The notes under the pieces were generated by a model. The model worked only from the letters and a program-made list of their open reading frames with translations. It did not search any database and was not told where the DNA came from. This document shows, one piece after another, positions 8,112 to 10,000 of a DNA stretch of 10,000 nt. The stretch's first letter is position 1. Each line of letters begins with the position of its first letter. The position numbers and the translations under genes were made by a program. Origin of the DNA: Methanospirillum hungatei (GTDB lineage Archaea; Halobacteriota; Methanomicrobia; Methanomicrobiales; Methanospirillaceae); contig NZ_JAIWNS010000022.1 in the NCBI RefSeq assembly GCF_020216685.1, positions 1 through 10,000 of the forward strand. The letters run 5' to 3'.

Positions 8112-8459
8112 TTAGGCCTGCTTATCAGAAAGACCACATGTCATATGAACCCTGCCGGCTATTTTTTCAAGGTTTATCACAAATGCAATGCCCATCCCCG
8201 GACTGCCGAGTTCTGCTGCCTTTTCAATGGCTGAAAGAATCGCATCAGTCTGATCCACTTCCACCACCGTGAAGATGATCTCCTTTTCCGGTTCGATAGG
8301 AAGACCAAAGACCGACTGAGTCTCATGAATTCCAGTCCCCCGGCCCATAAGAACGGTTCCACCGGATGCACCGGCCTCCCGTGATGCCTGGATTACCTTC
8401 TCAGACCATCCCTTTTTTACAATTGTTACAATAAGATTTTTACAGCCTTCATGAATCAT
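8112..8459 (-). CDS. P-II-like signalling protein (divergent, DUF1538-associated)
   Basis: Small cytoplasmic regulator, 115 residues, of the trimeric P-II/GlnK fold. P-II proteins sense ATP/ADP and 2-oxoglutarate and bind partner proteins, often membrane transporters, through the T-loop. Seen here: a beta-alpha-beta start (KNLIVTIVKKG) with the conserved turn GASGGTV at 30-36, a T-loop region at about 40-57 (GRGTG...FGLPIEPEKE), a second helix at 70-84, and the B-loop at 85-93 (GSPGMGIAF). Differences from GlnB/GlnK: the T-loop has no tyrosine for uridylylation, the B-loop Asp-Gly-Lys is Met-Gly-Ile, and the paired Arg near residue 101-103 is not kept. Ligand binding may therefore differ. The start overlaps the end of the upstream DUF1538 gene by 11 bp and is supported by AGGAG seven bases before the ATG. 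The operon suggests that it controls the DUF1538 proteins. Family assignment is strong; partner and ligand are inferred. Confidence 0.9.
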   Translation of the reverse strand: MIHEGCKNLIVTIVKKGWSEKVIQASREAGASGGTVLMGRGTGIHETQSVFGLPIEPEKEIIFTVVEVDQTDAILSAIEKAAELGSPGMGIAFVINLEKIAGRVHMTCGLSDKQA

Positions 8460-9189
8460 GATACATCTCCTTCTTTTTTCTCTGAAAGATAATACCTACA
8501 ATTAACAACATAAGGATCGGAGTGAGAGCAATAAATGAGATCATTCCAAATCCATCCAGAAACGGATCTCTCCCCCCTATGGAATCAGCTACTCCGACTG
8601 CAAATGCCATGAGGAACGTTACCGCCATCGGACCGGTTGCAACACCACCAGAGTCAAATGCGATCCCTATAAAATCGGAGTCCGACAGACGAAGCAGGAT
8701 AAGAACCAAAATATACCCCCCGGTGATAAAGGGGAGGAAAGGAAAACCATATAATATCCTCATCATACCAAGGCTTACAGATATTGCAACCCCGAACGAG
8801 AGTGCATAGAGGATAAGAGATCCCTTAATATAGCCATTTGATGAGGTCTCAACCTGAAAGCAGAGGACACGAACCGCAGGTTCGGCATAGGTGGTTAAAA
8901 AACCCAGCATAAATCCGAACGGGATAAGGATCCAGGTCTGCTCGATAGTTCCACAAAACTCACCAATTCTCTGACCGGCGGGTAAAAAGGCAATCTTAAT
9001 ACCCTGGAAAAACAGGACCATACCGATGAGGGTTATAAACAGCCCTTTGAAGAGGTTGATGACATAATTTTTCGGGAGTTTAAGTGAGAGGACCTGCATG
9101 ATGAGAAAGAACAGGACCAGGGGCGATAACGCCTGGATGACGTCCACAATGACGTGATCTATGTTATCAGCAATAGGAAGGTATATCAT
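8449..9189 (-). CDS. DUF1538 integral membrane protein B
   Basis: Membrane protein of unknown function, 246 residues, with about seven hydrophobic segments and a basic tail (QRKKKEMYHDS). I recognise the DUF1538 family by its motifs: LPAGQRIG at about 71, AEPAVRVL (Glu103, Arg107), ITGGYILVL, IAFDSGGVATGP (Asp179) and DGFGMI (Asp212). Charged residues inside otherwise hydrophobic segments and Gly/Pro-rich breaks look like the pore or re-entrant elements of a transporter or channel, but no substrate can be named. It is a paralogue of the gene just upstream: the three key acidic residues keep the same spacing (76 and 33). Its ATG overlaps the upstream stop by 4 bp, and its own stop overlaps the P-II-like gene by 11 bp, so the three products are probably made together in related amounts. 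Family call good, function unknown. Confidence 0.88.
   Translation of the reverse strand: MIYLPIADNIDHVIVDVIQALSPLVLFFLIMQVLSLKLPKNYVINLFKGLFITLIGMVLFFQGIKIAFLPAGQRIGEFCGTIEQTWILIPFGFMLGFLTTYAEPAVRVLCFQVETSSNGYIKGSLILYALSFGVAISVSLGMMRILYGFPFLPFITGGYILVLILLRLSDSDFIGIAFDSGGVATGPMAVTFLMAFAVGVADSIGGRDPFLDGFGMISFIALTPILMLLIVGIIFQRKKKEMYHDS
8467..8472 (-). promoter_or_regulatory. Shine-Dalgarno site deciding the P-II gene start
   Basis: AAGGAG on the minus strand ends seven bases before the ATG at 8459. It lies inside the last codons of the upstream DUF1538 gene. It is the clearest ribosome-binding site in the window. It favours the ATG at 8459 over the out-of-register ATG eight bases further on, and it fits translational coupling. 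Confidence 0.65.
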
Positions 9190-9884
9190 GATGCAAATAT
9201 CCCCATTAGAAGAACTCCGAGTATCGGACCGATTGATGCAAGTCCGATAAGACCAAATCCATCAGATATCGCAGAACGGCCTCCAAGAATCGAGGTGACA
9301 CCAATCCCCAGCGATAGTATAAAGGGCACTGTTATCGGCCCGGTTGTGACCCCGCCGGCGTCAAATGCAATCGGAGCATACCCAGGGGGAGCAATACATA
9401 AGAGCAGTAAAACCAGGAGATAGCCGCCGGTGAAGAGGTATGTCAGGGGTACATTGTAGATGATTCTCATAATGGATACCGCGACAAAAAAGCCAACTCC
9501 AATGGAGATAACCATGATCAAATGAAGTCTGTCTATACTATCTTCAGAAATGGTCTGTATCATGTCAGATAATACTCTGACATCCGGTTCAGCGATTGTT
9601 GCCAAAAATCCAAAGAGGAAAGCAGTCATGATAATGAGCGGAACAGATCCTGAGCGGGGAATATCAGATCCGATGGCATTTCCAATGGGAATCAGACCGA
9701 TATTTACTCCAACAAGAAAAAGGGCAATCCCAACAATAACCATGATGCTTCCCATGATAAACAGCACTGCATGTGAGAGAGTAAAATCAGGTATGAATAA
9801 GGTATGAATGATTCCTATCACCAGAATGATGGGGATTATTGCCTGAGAAATCTCTCGTAGCTGGGATTTAAAGTCAGATAACAT
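9186..9884 (-). CDS. DUF1538 integral membrane protein A
   Basis: First gene of the operon visible here: a 232-residue membrane protein of unknown function with about seven hydrophobic segments and almost no soluble part beyond a short amphipathic N-terminus (LSDFKSQLREISQ). The DUF1538 motifs are the same as in its neighbour: GLIPIGNAIGS at about 63, AEPDVRVL (Glu99, Arg103), FTGGYLLVL, IAFDAGGVTTGP (Asp175) and DGFGLI (Asp208). It aligns with the downstream paralogue without gaps from the AEP motif to the end, at a constant offset of four residues. From memory, bacterial DUF1538 proteins of about 500 residues carry two such domains; here the two halves are separate genes, presumably assembling as a heteromer. 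The ATG at 9884 is not preceded by a Shine-Dalgarno. The upstream region has palindromes near a possible TATA box. A regulatory link to the P-II-like protein is inferred from gene order. Confidence 0.87.
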   Translation of the reverse strand: MLSDFKSQLREISQAIIPIILVIGIIHTLFIPDFTLSHAVLFIMGSIMVIVGIALFLVGVNIGLIPIGNAIGSDIPRSGSVPLIIMTAFLFGFLATIAEPDVRVLSDMIQTISEDSIDRLHLIMVISIGVGFFVAVSIMRIIYNVPLTYLFTGGYLLVLLLLCIAPPGYAPIAFDAGGVTTGPITVPFILSLGIGVTSILGGRSAISDGFGLIGLASIGPILGVLLMGIFAS

Positions 9885-9915
9885 ATTTTTCGAGGATTTT
9901 TAAAATTTCCTTGGA

Positions 9916-9930
9916 TTCAGGTTTCCTGAA
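9916..9930. promoter_or_regulatory. 15-bp palindrome upstream of the DUF1538/P-II operon, candidate operator
   Basis: TTCAGG-TTT-CCTGAA is an inverted repeat with 6-bp arms and a 3-bp spacer, 32-46 bp before the ATG of the first DUF1538 gene. It lies about where transcription would start from the TATA-like box at 9951-9958, a usual place for an archaeal repressor. The overlapping minus-strand GGAAACCTGAATCC (9913-9926) differs at one base from the GGAA-N6-TTCC operator known for NrpR, the methanogen nitrogen repressor. Short repeats like this arise by chance, so confidence is low. Confidence 0.35.
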
Positions 9931-9936
9931 GAGTAC

Positions 9937-9966
9937 AACGATATTTCATCTTAATAATGTATCGTT
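9937..9966 (-). promoter_or_regulatory. inverted repeat enclosing a TATA-like element, candidate promoter of the DUF1538/P-II operon
   Basis: AACGATA (9937-9943) and TATCGTT (9960-9966) are perfect 7-bp inverted arms around a 16-bp AT-rich centre, which on the minus strand holds ATTATTAA (9951-9958), a plausible TATA box. Transcription would start near 9928 and give a leader of about 44 bases. A factor binding the arms could recruit or block TBP. The rest of the right edge (9967-10000) shows only pyrimidine tracts and no gene. Confidence 0.35.
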
Positions 9967-10000
9967 ATCTTCCCGTCCGTTTTTCTTTTTGTCAGTGAAC

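Noticed and set aside
8021..8272. 83-codon plus-strand reading frame opposite the P-II-like gene, with a TATAAAAG-like element nearby
   Set aside because: More than half of it is antisense to a confident gene, the start has no ribosome site, and the translation resembles nothing known.
9979..9993. Plus-strand oligo-T tracts at the right edge, as a possible terminator
   Set aside because: No plus-strand gene ends nearby in the window, so there is nothing for it to terminate.

Overview
The window most likely comes from a methanogenic archaeon of the Methanomicrobiales, with Methanospirillum the best guess. This is inference from gene content and style: a methanogen-type chemoreceptor with stacked HAMP modules, AT-rich archaeal-looking promoters, few Shine-Dalgarno sites, oligo-T terminators and moderate GC content. 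No rRNA, tRNA, insertion sequence, CRISPR array or phage gene was seen.

Layout. At the left edge the 3' part of a methyl-accepting chemotaxis protein runs on the plus strand (to 1687). It meets, tail to tail, an exported S9-family serine peptidase on the minus strand (4029-1735); a short AT-rich bidirectional terminator lies between them. Everything else is on the minus strand. Read in the direction of transcription from the right edge, it holds two overlapping DUF1538 membrane-protein genes (9884-9186 and 9189-8449) and a P-II-like regulator gene (8459-8112) overlapping the second. After a 194-bp gap come a P-type Ca2+ ATPase of the plasma-membrane (PMCA) type (7917-5374) and a divergent cation diffusion facilitator (CDF)-like protein (5283 or 5343 to 4339). 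A 309-bp gene-free gap then leads to the peptidase.

How the genes fit together. The right part looks like a tightly coupled three-gene operon: DUF1538-A overlaps DUF1538-B by 4 bp (ATGA), and DUF1538-B overlaps the P-II-like gene by 11 bp. The arrangement recalls the amtB-glnK pairing of a membrane channel with its P-II protein. However, the membrane proteins are of unknown function, and the P-II protein lacks the usual T-loop tyrosine and the usual B-loop lysine. This is the best candidate for an undescribed system here: a P-II-controlled transporter or channel built from two DUF1538 subunits. The Ca2+ pump and CDF-like gene form a second, ion-handling unit.

Two enzyme-type genes have telling substitutions. 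The peptidase keeps a complete DPP4-like catalytic triad, but its substrate-amine-binding Glu motif is replaced by Gly-Lys-Arg. The CDF-like protein keeps the fold but has lost the canonical Asp/His transport-site residues.
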